This document shows positions 33,622 through 41,985 of a stretch of DNA of 64,000 nucleotides, in pieces. How positions within the stretch are numbered: the stretch's first letter is position 1; the number at the start of each line of letters is the position of its first letter. The DNA is from Collinsella ihumii (GTDB lineage Bacteria > Actinomycetota > Coriobacteriia > Coriobacteriales > Coriobacteriaceae). The notes under the pieces were generated by a model. It was not told where the DNA came from, ran no database searches, and worked only from the letters and a program-made list of their open reading frames with translations. A program made the position numbers and the translations under genes. Location of the stretch: assembly GCF_900046475.1 (NCBI RefSeq), contig NZ_FCOU01000010.1, forward strand, positions 115,223-179,222. Direction: 5' to 3'.

Positions 33622-35046
33622 CTATCGGCCGTCCCTGTTCGCCTCGGCGACGTGGTCGAGATACTCCGGCCCGACCTGGGTGACGTCGCCCGCCCCCATG
33701 GTGATGAGCAGGTCGCCCTCCTCCACCTCGGCGTCGAGATAGCCCATGAGGGTCGCGCGGTCGGGCGCGTAGAGCACCCGCTTGCCCGGATGGCGCTCGG
33801 CCACCAGGTCGGCGAGCATCTTGCTCGTCACACCGGGGATGGGCATCTCGCCGGCGGGGAACACGTCGATCAGGATGAGCTTGTCGGCCTGGGCGAACGC
33901 GTCGGCGAAATCGTCGGCGAGCGCCTGCAGGCGCGAGTAGCGGTGCGGCTGGAACACGACGTCCACGTGCTTGAAGTCAAGCGAGCTCGCCGCGTTCAGC
34001 GTCGCGGCGATCTCGGTGGGATGATGGCCGTAGTCGTCAACCAGCGTGACGCCGCGCACGTCGCCCACGTGGGTGAAGCGACGGCGCACGCCCTCGAACG
34101 AGGACAGCGCCTGCGCGGCGGCCTCGGTGTCCTCGCCCACGGCCCATGCGACGGTCAGCGCGGCGGAGGCGTTCAGCATGTTGTGGCGACCGGGGTTGCT
34201 CTTGATGGTCACCTGGCGCTCGGTGCCGTCGGGCAGCTTGACGCCGAACCGGGAGGCCAGCCCGTGGCCGGCCGCATCCGGCGTGCACACGACGTCGCAG
34301 GAGGCGTCGAAACCGTAGGTCACCACGTGCAGGCCGGTCGAGCGCGCAAGATCGACCAGGTGCGAGGACTCGCCGCACACGACGATGGTGCCGTCCTCCC
34401 CCACGAGATTCATGAACTTGACGAAGGTCGCCTCGATCTCCTCGATGCCCGAGTAGTGATCGAGGTGGTCCGCCTCGACGTTGGTGACGACCACCACGTT
34501 GGGGTCGAGATACAGAAACGAGCTGTCGGACTCGTCGGCCTCGGCGACGAAGTACGAGCCCTTGCCGTTGCGGCCGTTGGTGTCGTAGCCCTCGACGATG
34601 CCGCCGATCAGAAAGCTTGGATCGAGCCCCATGCGGTCGAGCATGGTGGCGCACATGGACGACGTCGTGGTCTTGCCGTGCGTGCCGGCGACCGCGATGG
34701 TGGTGTATCCCTGCGAGAGCGCCGAGAGCATCTTGGCGCGCGGCCACACGGGGATGCCGAGCTCGCGGGCGCGGACGACCTCGGGGTTGGTGTCGGGGAT
34801 CGCCGTGGAGACCACCACGACGTCGGGCATGACCTCATCGATGGTCTTGGCCTCGTGGCCCACGCGCACGTCGACACCGGCCCTCGTGAGCTGGCGGATG
34901 TAGCGGGAGGTCTTGAGGTCGGAACCCGTGACGTCGAAGCCCCGCTCGTGCAGGACGAGCGCGATGCCGCTCATGCCCGCTCCGCCGATGCCGATAAAGT
35001 GAGCGCTCTTGAACGAAGGCGCGATGGTGGTGCTAGTCTGTGCCAT
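33622..35046 (-). CDS. murC: UDP-N-acetylmuramate--L-alanine ligase
   Basis: 474 residues; adds L-Ala to UDP-MurNAc. The glycine loop FIGIGGAGMSGIA opens the UDP domain, AVAGTHGKTTTSSM is the ATP loop and VDDYGHHPTEI the substrate region of MurC. Four nt separate it from murB. A copy of 107 bp of this gene appears at 32211 as an artefact. Confidence 0.97.
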   Translation of the reverse strand: MAQTSTTIAPSFKSAHFIGIGGAGMSGIALVLHERGFDVTGSDLKTSRYIRQLTRAGVDVRVGHEAKTIDEVMPDVVVVSTAIPDTNPEVVRARELGIPVWPRAKMLSALSQGYTTIAVAGTHGKTTTSSMCATMLDRMGLDPSFLIGGIVEGYDTNGRNGKGSYFVAEADESDSSFLYLDPNVVVVTNVEADHLDHYSGIEEIEATFVKFMNLVGEDGTIVVCGESSHLVDLARSTGLHVVTYGFDASCDVVCTPDAAGHGLASRFGVKLPDGTERQVTIKSNPGRHNMLNASAALTVAWAVGEDTEAAAQALSSFEGVRRRFTHVGDVRGVTLVDDYGHHPTEIAATLNAASSLDFKHVDVVFQPHRYSRLQALADDFADAFAQADKLILIDVFPAGEMPIPGVTSKMLADLVAERHPGKRVLYAPDRATLMGYLDAEVEEGDLLITMGAGDVTQVGPEYLDHVAEANRDGR

Positions 35047-35163
35047 GTCGAATTGGTCTCCCCTTGGGACGACGATGTAATGCAGCAGCCTACTACTCTA
35101 ACGCAAACGGGCCGCGCGCGGGGAGATTGATTGGCCGGCCACGCCGTCTGCACGCCTGAACGG

Positions 35164-36291
35164 TCAGCGGCGCAGCCCCTCCACGGCATCCGCCAGGCGC
35201 ACCGCCGCCTGGTCCTGCGCAAGACCGCGGGCGGCCGCGCGCATGCGGTCGCGCTCGGCGGGATCCCCGAGCAGGCCGATGAGCTTGTCGGCGAAGGGCT
35301 CGCCGTCGATATCCGCGTCGGCGAACATGACGGCGGCGCCGGCGTCGACCAGAAAGCGCGCGTTGGTGGTCTGGTGGTCCGCCGTCGCCAGCGGGTACGG
35401 CACCAGGATGGACGGGGCGGCCAGCGCCGCGATCTCGGCCACCGACGAGGCGCCGGAGCGGGAAAGCACGAGGTCGGCGGCGGCGAGCATGTCGCCCATG
35501 CCGTCGATATAGGGCTGCACGCGATAGCGGAGGGCCTCCTGCTCCGTGCACGCCAGCGCGTCGCGCGTGGCCTCGAAGTCATCCTTGCCCGTCGAGTGGA
35601 CGACATAGACGCCATCGAGCCCCAGCAGGCGCTCCTTGAGCTCAACCATGCGTTGATTCAGGTGATGGGCGCCGAGCGATCCGCCGAACACGAGCAGCAG
35701 GGTCGCATCCTCCGGAACCCCGAGGGCGGCGCGACCGCGGGCGCGATCGCCCGCGAGCACCGAGCGGCGCACGGGGTTGCCCGTGAGCTCGATCGCGGTC
35801 GAGGGGCCGGCGTGCTTCTCGAACACGGAGCGCACGCTCGGCTGCGCGATGGCGATCAGCGCCGCGCTCTTGGCGGACTGCTTGTTGGCAAGCCCCGGCA
35901 CCGAGTTCTGCTCGTGCAGCACCACCGGGATGCCGAGCTTTGCCGCCGCGCGCATGAGCGGCAGCTCGACGTAGGCACCGAAGCCCACCGCCACGTCGGG
36001 CATGAGCGAGGGGTCGGCCTTGAACGCCGCGATCAGGCGGCGCTCCTCGCGCGCCAGATGCGCAAGCGCCGTGACGAGGGTCCAGGGTCGGGCGCGATCG
36101 AAGCCCGTCACCTGGACGGGGAAGAACTCGAATCCGGCCTGGGGCACGAGCGTGCCCTCCAGGCGGCGCGTCTCCCCGAAGAAGCGAACGGAATCGCCGC
36201 GGGACGCGAGCTCCTCCGCCAGCGCGAGCGCCGGGTTCACGTGGCCCGCGGTGCCGCCGGCGGCAATGGCAACAGAGAGCTTATCGGTCAT
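35164..36291 (-). CDS. murG: UDP-GlcNAc:lipid I N-acetylglucosaminyltransferase
   Basis: 375 residues; makes lipid II at the inner membrane face. Motifs: AAGGTAGHVNPALALAEEL, VGFGAYVELPLMRAA (the usual GGYVS loop reads GFGAYVE), HEQNSVPGLANK and FGGSLGAHHLNQ, then RSGASSVAEIAAL. ATG at 36291 follows GAAGGGA. The replacement of Ser by Glu in the second G loop is slightly unusual. Confidence 0.95.
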   Translation of the reverse strand: MTDKLSVAIAAGGTAGHVNPALALAEELASRGDSVRFFGETRRLEGTLVPQAGFEFFPVQVTGFDRARPWTLVTALAHLAREERRLIAAFKADPSLMPDVAVGFGAYVELPLMRAAAKLGIPVVLHEQNSVPGLANKQSAKSAALIAIAQPSVRSVFEKHAGPSTAIELTGNPVRRSVLAGDRARGRAALGVPEDATLLLVFGGSLGAHHLNQRMVELKERLLGLDGVYVVHSTGKDDFEATRDALACTEQEALRYRVQPYIDGMGDMLAAADLVLSRSGASSVAEIAALAAPSILVPYPLATADHQTTNARFLVDAGAAVMFADADIDGEPFADKLIGLLGDPAERDRMRAAARGLAQDQAAVRLADAVEGLRR

Positions 36292-36399
36292 AACGATCCC
36301 TTCTCGATGATGTCCGCGGCCCACGACGCACCTGCGGGCCGCGGCTTCTCAGGCGATCGGCGCTATCGGGCCCCAGGTCGACGCGCCCAAAGGAGCCGT

Positions 36400-36560
36400 C
36401 GCGGGCGGGACGCGCCGTGCGCGGGCGCGCGGGCCCCGCCGGCCGGCCGCCCCGCCCCGCCCCACCCCTCACGGAAAACCCCCCGGTCCGGGACGCGCCG
36501 TGCGCGGGCGCGCGGGCGCAGCCTGGCGGCCGCCCGCACCCGCTCCATCATATACGGAAA
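36400..36560. repeat. imperfect tandem duplication of the 3' end of ftsW
   Basis: Two units of about 75 bp share GGGACGCGCCGTGCGCGGGC, a GC-only middle and CGGAAAACCC; one lies inside the ftsW 3' end, the other just beyond its stop. Confidence 0.55.
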
Positions 36561-37956
36561 ACCCGCTGGTGCGACGCGGACGCGCCTCGCCCGCCGTCGA
36601 CGTGCCCACGTGCGCCGAGCCCGCGTCTGCGCGAGACATCACGGCGAAGCTGTCGCGGCGCATGTCGTAGACGGTCTGCGCCTCGGACTCGATCGACGCG
36701 CGCAGGATCAGGCCGGCGAGGATCATGCTCGCGATCATCGAGGATCCGCCGTAGCTGATGAAGGGCAGGGTCTTTCCCGTCATAGGCAGCACGCCGATGA
36801 TGCCGAGCGCGTTGACGAGGAACTGCACAGCGAGCACGACGGCGCAGCCCTCGGCGACCAGGCGGCCGAACACGGTCTGGGACTCGCTCGCGATTTTGAA
36901 CGCGCTCCAGATGAGCAGCGCGAACACCGCGAAGAACAGCACCGTGCCCACGAACCCGAGCTCCTCGCCGATGACGGCCAGGATGTAGTCGTTATGGGCC
37001 TCGGGCAGATAGTTGTACTTGATGGTCGAGTTGCCGATGCCGCGGCCGAACAGCCCGCCCGACGCGAACGCCATGATGGCGAGCGTCGCCTGGTAGCCGT
37101 CCCCGTACGGATCGGCCCAGGGGTCCATCGTGACCAGGAAGCGCTGGAGACGGTAGGGCGCCGCGATCATGGCGAGAACGCCGCCCACCGCGATCACCGC
37201 CACGATGAACAGGGCGTAGCGGACAGGGAGGCCGGCCAGGAACATCATCGTGAACACCGTCATGCCGATGATGAGGGTCGTGCCGAGGTCGGGCTGGACG
37301 ATGATGAACACGAGCGGCACGCCCACGGCGATCGCCATGCGGGCCGCATACGTGTTGATGTCGATCGCGCGCTCCGCATAGTACTCGGACAACAGCTTGG
37401 CCACCACCAGGATGAGCGCCGGTTTGAGCAGCTCGGAGGGCTGCAGGGTGAAGAAGCCGAGGCTGATCCAGCGCTGCGCGCCGCCGCCGACCATGCCGAC
37501 GAGGGTCACGGCGGCCAAAAGCACGAGGGCGACGCCCCACAGGGGCCACGCGAGCCAGCGCTTGAAATGGTCGAACAGGTTGGGGATGAAGGCCATCACT
37601 GCGATGAGGATGGTGCCGCCGAGCGCGAACAGCGCCTGGCGCTCCAGATAGTGCGTGGGCGCGTACCCGTCCGAGGCGGCCTCGACCGCCGAGGCGGAGT
37701 ACACCATGAGCAGGCCGAACGCGACGAGCGCAACCAGGCAGCACAGGAAGATGAGGCGGGGGCGCATGATGCGCGCGGGGACGCCGGCGATCAGGCGCTC
37801 GGCGATGCCGTCCTGCGCGGCGCCCGACTGGCGCCGGGCTCCGGTGCGGCGGCGCCCGGCGCCGGCCTGGTCCCGGCGCGCCGGAACCCCGCCCCGCGCG
37901 TCCTGCCGCGGGCGCGGCGTCCGCTCCTGCATCTTCGTGTCGTTACCCACGCTCAC
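36469..37956 (-). CDS. ftsW: lipid II polymerase FtsW
   Basis: 495 residues, SEDS family with about ten helices. Family marks: GLLMVYSAS in TM1, GAQRWISLGFFTLQPSELLKPALI, VQPDLGTTLI and ISYGGSSMIASMILAGLIL. It polymerises septal peptidoglycan with FtsI. GTG start at 37956 is placed by GAGGAATAAGG at the end of murD. A 65-residue basic N-terminal tail and an Ala/Arg/Pro-rich C-terminal tail (residues about 455-495) are lineage-specific. Confidence 0.95.
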   Translation of the reverse strand: MSVGNDTKMQERTPRPRQDARGGVPARRDQAGAGRRRTGARRQSGAAQDGIAERLIAGVPARIMRPRLIFLCCLVALVAFGLLMVYSASAVEAASDGYAPTHYLERQALFALGGTILIAVMAFIPNLFDHFKRWLAWPLWGVALVLLAAVTLVGMVGGGAQRWISLGFFTLQPSELLKPALILVVAKLLSEYYAERAIDINTYAARMAIAVGVPLVFIIVQPDLGTTLIIGMTVFTMMFLAGLPVRYALFIVAVIAVGGVLAMIAAPYRLQRFLVTMDPWADPYGDGYQATLAIMAFASGGLFGRGIGNSTIKYNYLPEAHNDYILAVIGEELGFVGTVLFFAVFALLIWSAFKIASESQTVFGRLVAEGCAVVLAVQFLVNALGIIGVLPMTGKTLPFISYGGSSMIASMILAGLILRASIESEAQTVYDMRRDSFAVMSRADAGSAHVGTSTAGEARPRRTSGFSVYDGAGAGGRQAAPARPRTARPGPGGFP

Positions 37957-37958
37957 CC

Positions 37959-39365
37959 TTATTCCTCGTCATCGTGCGCCTGGCGCAGCTTCTCCACATA
38001 CGATTTGAAATACCTGCCGCGCTCCTCGAACCCGGAGAACTCGTCGAACGACGAGCAGGCGGGAGACAGCAGCACCACGTCCCCGCGCGAGGCGAGCGAT
38101 CGCGCGACGTCGACGGCGTCGCGCAGGTCATCGGCCTCGGCGATGTCCACGTCCTGGTTGCGGTCGGCGTCCTCGATCGCGCGGCGGAACCGGGCGCGCG
38201 CCTCACCGTAGCACACGACGGCGCGCACGTGGTCGCACACGTAGGCGGCGAAGTCCTCGAGCGGCGTGCCCTTGTCGTGGCCTCCCAGCAGCAAGATGAC
38301 GTCGTCGTCGGGAAACGCCGTCAGAGCCTTCTCGACCGCATCGGTGTTCGTCGCCTTGGAATCGTTGTAGTAGCGCACGCCGTCGAGCTCGCCGCACGGC
38401 TCGACGCGGTGCTCGAGCGGGCTGAACGTGTCGAGGCCCGCGCGGACGCAATCCGCGGGCGCACCGCAGTACAGGGCCGCCGCGGACGCGGCCAGGGCGT
38501 TGATGACGTTGTGCTGCCCCGCGATCGCCAGGTCGTCGGCGTGGACGAGGTCGAACTCCTCTCCGTCCAGGCGCACGACAAGGCGGCTCTCGCGCACGAA
38601 GGCCGCGTCGCGCGTTCCCGCGTCGGCCATGCCGAGCGACAGCACGCGGTGCCCGCCGGTGAAGATCCGGTCCGCATACGTCATGACGCCCTCGTCCTCG
38701 ACGTCGACGATGATGAGGTCGTCTGCGGTCATGTTGTCGAACAGCTTGATCTTGGCCAGGGCGTAGTTCTCGTGCGTGCGGTGCCACGCCAGGTGGTCGG
38801 GCGTGATGTTGAGCAGCACGGCGACGCGCGGGTGCAGCTCATGGGTCGTCGCGATCTGGTAGCTCGACAGCTCGGCCACCATCCAGGCGTCCGGGCCGTG
38901 CTTCTCGGCCTCCTCGATCGCCGGCGTGCCGATGTTGCCGACCGCCACGGACTCGATGCCGGCGCCCTGGAGCAGGTGGTTCACGAGCGTGGTGGTCGTG
39001 GTCTTGCCATTCGTGCCGGTGATGGCGCACCACGGCGCGCGCGACAGGCGCCAGGCGAGCTCGGGCTCGCCCATGATCTCGCCCGCATGCGCCGCGGCGG
39101 AGGCGAAGAAGTCGGAGAACTCGGAGATGCCGGGGCTCGCCACGCAGATATCGTAGTCGCCCTCGACCTCCTCGGTGCCGTAGACGAACCGAACGCCCGC
39201 GGACTCGAGGGCCCGCGTGCGCTCAGTGGGCTCCGACGAGGCGCCCCCGTACACGGTGATCGAGCTCACGCGCGCGGAGCCCGCATCGAGCGCCCAGGTC
39301 ACAACGTCGATCCCGGTCAGCCCCTGACCGAGCACCAGAAGCGAGAATGTTTTAGGCAACGGCAT
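37959..39365 (-). CDS. murD: UDP-N-acetylmuramoyl-L-alanine--D-glutamate ligase
   Basis: 468 residues; adds D-Glu to the muropeptide precursor. The ATP loop AITGTNGKTTTTTLVNHLL, NIGTPAIE, AELSSYQIATT, NITPDHLAWH and YYNDSKATNTDAVEKAL are all MurD markers. Overlap-free, 9 nt after mraY. Confidence 0.97.
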   Translation of the reverse strand: MPLPKTFSLLVLGQGLTGIDVVTWALDAGSARVSSITVYGGASSEPTERTRALESAGVRFVYGTEEVEGDYDICVASPGISEFSDFFASAAAHAGEIMGEPELAWRLSRAPWCAITGTNGKTTTTTLVNHLLQGAGIESVAVGNIGTPAIEEAEKHGPDAWMVAELSSYQIATTHELHPRVAVLLNITPDHLAWHRTHENYALAKIKLFDNMTADDLIIVDVEDEGVMTYADRIFTGGHRVLSLGMADAGTRDAAFVRESRLVVRLDGEEFDLVHADDLAIAGQHNVINALAASAAALYCGAPADCVRAGLDTFSPLEHRVEPCGELDGVRYYNDSKATNTDAVEKALTAFPDDDVILLLGGHDKGTPLEDFAAYVCDHVRAVVCYGEARARFRRAIEDADRNQDVDIAEADDLRDAVDVARSLASRGDVVLLSPACSSFDEFSGFEERGRYFKSYVEKLRQAHDDEE

Positions 39366-39374
39366 GAAGAATCA

Positions 39375-40406
39375 CTATCCCAGCTGGAAGAACAAGGCGA
39401 AGCCCAGGGCGCCGAACGCCGCGGCGACGATCCAGAAGCGGATGACGACCTTGGTCTCGGCCCAACCGAGTTTCTCGAAATGATGGTGGATGGGGGCCAT
39501 GAGGAAGACGCGCCTGCCGGTGAGCTTGAAGCTCACGACCTGGATCATGACGGACAGCGCCTCGATGATGAACAGGCCGCCGATGATGAGCGAGACGACC
39601 TCGGTGTTCGTGATCAGGCCCATGCTCGCGAAGGCGGTGCCCAGCGCGAGCGAGCCGGTGTCGCCCATGAAGATGCTCGCCGGGTAGCAGTTGAACCACA
39701 GAAAGCCCAGGCACGCGCCGGCGCAGGCGGCCCCGAAGATCGCCAGGCCCGGATCGCTGCGCATGAAGGCGATGGCCGCCATGATGAGCATGGCGATCAT
39801 GGACGTGCCGCCCGCGAGGCCGTCGAGGCCGTCGGTCAGGTTGACGGCGTTGGAGAAGCCCGCGATCACGAGCCAGGTGAAGATGAGGTAGAGCCACGGG
39901 ATGTAGTAGGCGCGGTCGCCGATCTGGAAGACGGTCTTGATGCCGGAGAGGTCGATGGTGAAGCCTCCCGGGAAGCGCACCGCGGGCGTGACGCCGCACA
40001 GGTTGACGGCGACCAGGCAGAACACGACGCAGATGAGGGTGAGGCCGATCATCTTGGCGTGCGGGGTGAGGCCGAGCGAGCGGCCGTGGGTGACGCTCGT
40101 GACGTCATCGATCAGGCCGAGCAGGCCCGTGGCGACGGTCGCCCCGACCACGAGCAGCAGCTCGACGGAGAAGCGGGCCATGAGCACGCAGGTGAGCACG
40201 ACGGAGATCAGGATGACCACGCCGCCCATGGTCGGCGTGCCCTGCTTGACCAGATGGCGCTTGGGCCCGTCGGCGCGGACCTGCTGGCCGATGCCCTCGA
40301 ACTTCAGGATGCGGATCCACAGCGGCATGAGCACGAGCGCGATGAGCGCGGCGATGCCGAGGGCGAGAAACGTCTGATAGGTAGGATACAGGGGGTTGCC
40401 GATCAT
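39375..40406 (-). CDS. mraY: phospho-N-acetylmuramoyl-pentapeptide transferase
   Basis: 343 residues, ten helices; forms lipid I. Motifs: GTPTMGGV, GLIDDVTSV (first Asp pair), NAVNLTDGLDGLAGG, MGDTGSLALG and APIHHHFEKLGW, the MraY HHH loop. Start is directly after the murF stop. Confidence 0.97.
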   Translation of the reverse strand: MIGNPLYPTYQTFLALGIAALIALVLMPLWIRILKFEGIGQQVRADGPKRHLVKQGTPTMGGVVILISVVLTCVLMARFSVELLLVVGATVATGLLGLIDDVTSVTHGRSLGLTPHAKMIGLTLICVVFCLVAVNLCGVTPAVRFPGGFTIDLSGIKTVFQIGDRAYYIPWLYLIFTWLVIAGFSNAVNLTDGLDGLAGGTSMIAMLIMAAIAFMRSDPGLAIFGAACAGACLGFLWFNCYPASIFMGDTGSLALGTAFASMGLITNTEVVSLIIGGLFIIEALSVMIQVVSFKLTGRRVFLMAPIHHHFEKLGWAETKVVIRFWIVAAAFGALGFALFFQLG

Positions 40407-41843
40407 TTAGCACACCTCTTCCACGAAGCGATCGAGGCCAACGAAGCGCGACCCCTTGACGAGCACCAGGTCATCAGAAGCGATCGCGTGCGAGAGGCGC
40501 GCGATCGCGGCATCGGTGGTGGGCAGCACGCGCACGCGGTCCTCGGGCATGCCCATGAGGCGCGCGGCGGCGGCCATGTGCCCGGCGTTCTCGCCGCCGA
40601 CGCACACGAGCAGATCCAGCTTCTTGGCGGCCGCGTAGGCGCCGGTGAGCGCGTGCAGGCGCTCCCCCTCACAGCCGAGCTCGCCCATCTCGCCGAGGAC
40701 GGCTATGCGCGAGCCGGTCGCGGGCAGCTTTGCCAGAAGGTCGAGGGCCGCGGCCATGGATTCGGGCGCCGCGTTGTACGAGTCGTCGATGATGCGCGCG
40801 CCGCACGCGGAGACGCGGACCTCGGTGCGGCGGCCGGTGATCTCCAGCTTCGCGAACTGCTCGTCGATCACGTACTGGGCGACACCCAGGCGGTGCGCGA
40901 GGGCGGCGGCGAACAGCACGTTCACGACCGACTGGGCCCCCGGGATCGAGACGTGCGTCCTGAACTGGGCGCCGTCCTCGAACGAGATGGTGAACGACGG
41001 GCAGCCGTCCTGCTCGAGCTCGACGTCGCGCGCGCTCACGTCGTCATCGTCGGTCATGCCGCAGAGGATGACCTCGATGCCCGCGGGCTTTGCGAAGTTC
41101 TCGATGATGAAGGGGGTGAAGTCGTCCTCCCCGTTCAGCACGAGCGCGGAATGGTGCCCCTCGAAGTTCTCGGAGCTGGGCGGCATGCCCGCCAGGATCT
41201 CCGCCTTGGCGCGCGCGATGTTCTCGCGGCTCCCCAGAAGGCCGATGTGGGACGTGCCGATCTTGGTGATGACCGAGTACGTGGGCTGCGCGCAGCGCGA
41301 CAGGCGCTCGATCTGGCCGAAGCCGTCCATGCCCATCTCCAAGATCATGATCTCGGTGTCGCGCGGGGCGGACAGGATGGTCAGCGGCATGCCGATGAGG
41401 TTGTTGTGGTTGCCGCTCGTCACGTGCACGCGGTAGCGCGTGGACAGCAGCGCGGCGAGGGTGTCCTTGGTCGTGGTCTTGCCGATCGAGCCGGTCACGC
41501 CGATGACCGTGCAGCGCATGCGTGCGCGGTAGCCCTGCGCCAGGTCGAGCAAAAACTGCGTGGGATCCTCGCAGGTGAAGACGGCGCACTCGTGCCGGTC
41601 GGCCGCCTTGATGAGGTCGCGCGCGGGCTCACGCGTCAGCACGACGCACGCGGCGCCCGCCTCGATAGCCGAGGCGGCGAAGTCGTTGCCGTCGACGCGC
41701 TCACCGGGAAACGCCACGAAGATGGAATCCTGGGAAACCTCGCGCGAGTCGATCACGACGCCGCGGCACACGCGGTCGGCGTTGCCCGTCCACGGCTTCG
41801 CGCCCGTGACCCTCTCGAGGTACTTGACTGCGATTTCTATCAT
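40407..41843 (-). CDS. murF: UDP-N-acetylmuramoyl-tripeptide--D-alanyl-D-alanine ligase
   Basis: 478 residues. GVTGSIGKTTTKDTLAALL is the ATP loop; SGNHNNLIGMPLTIL and DDSYNAAPESMAAAL are diagnostic for MurF. ATG at 41843 follows AAGGAG, whereas longer in-frame starts overlap the end of ftsI without homology. It directly follows ftsI; the murE gene normally found here is missing. Confidence 0.96.
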   Translation of the reverse strand: MIEIAVKYLERVTGAKPWTGNADRVCRGVVIDSREVSQDSIFVAFPGERVDGNDFAASAIEAGAACVVLTREPARDLIKAADRHECAVFTCEDPTQFLLDLAQGYRARMRCTVIGVTGSIGKTTTKDTLAALLSTRYRVHVTSGNHNNLIGMPLTILSAPRDTEIMILEMGMDGFGQIERLSRCAQPTYSVITKIGTSHIGLLGSRENIARAKAEILAGMPPSSENFEGHHSALVLNGEDDFTPFIIENFAKPAGIEVILCGMTDDDDVSARDVELEQDGCPSFTISFEDGAQFRTHVSIPGAQSVVNVLFAAALAHRLGVAQYVIDEQFAKLEITGRRTEVRVSACGARIIDDSYNAAPESMAAALDLLAKLPATGSRIAVLGEMGELGCEGERLHALTGAYAAAKKLDLLVCVGGENAGHMAAAARLMGMPEDRVRVLPTTDAAIARLSHAIASDDLVLVKGSRFVGLDRFVEEVC

Positions 41844-41985
41844 GCATCGCTCCTTAACGAGCCGAATATGCCGACCGTACATTTTAGCGCGACCGGCACC
41901 CCAGTTCGTGCAGGCCCTGTGGATGCTCGCGCCGTCGACATGAGCGCAAGCGAGCCCGACCCAACACGCGCCAAACGGACGTTGC

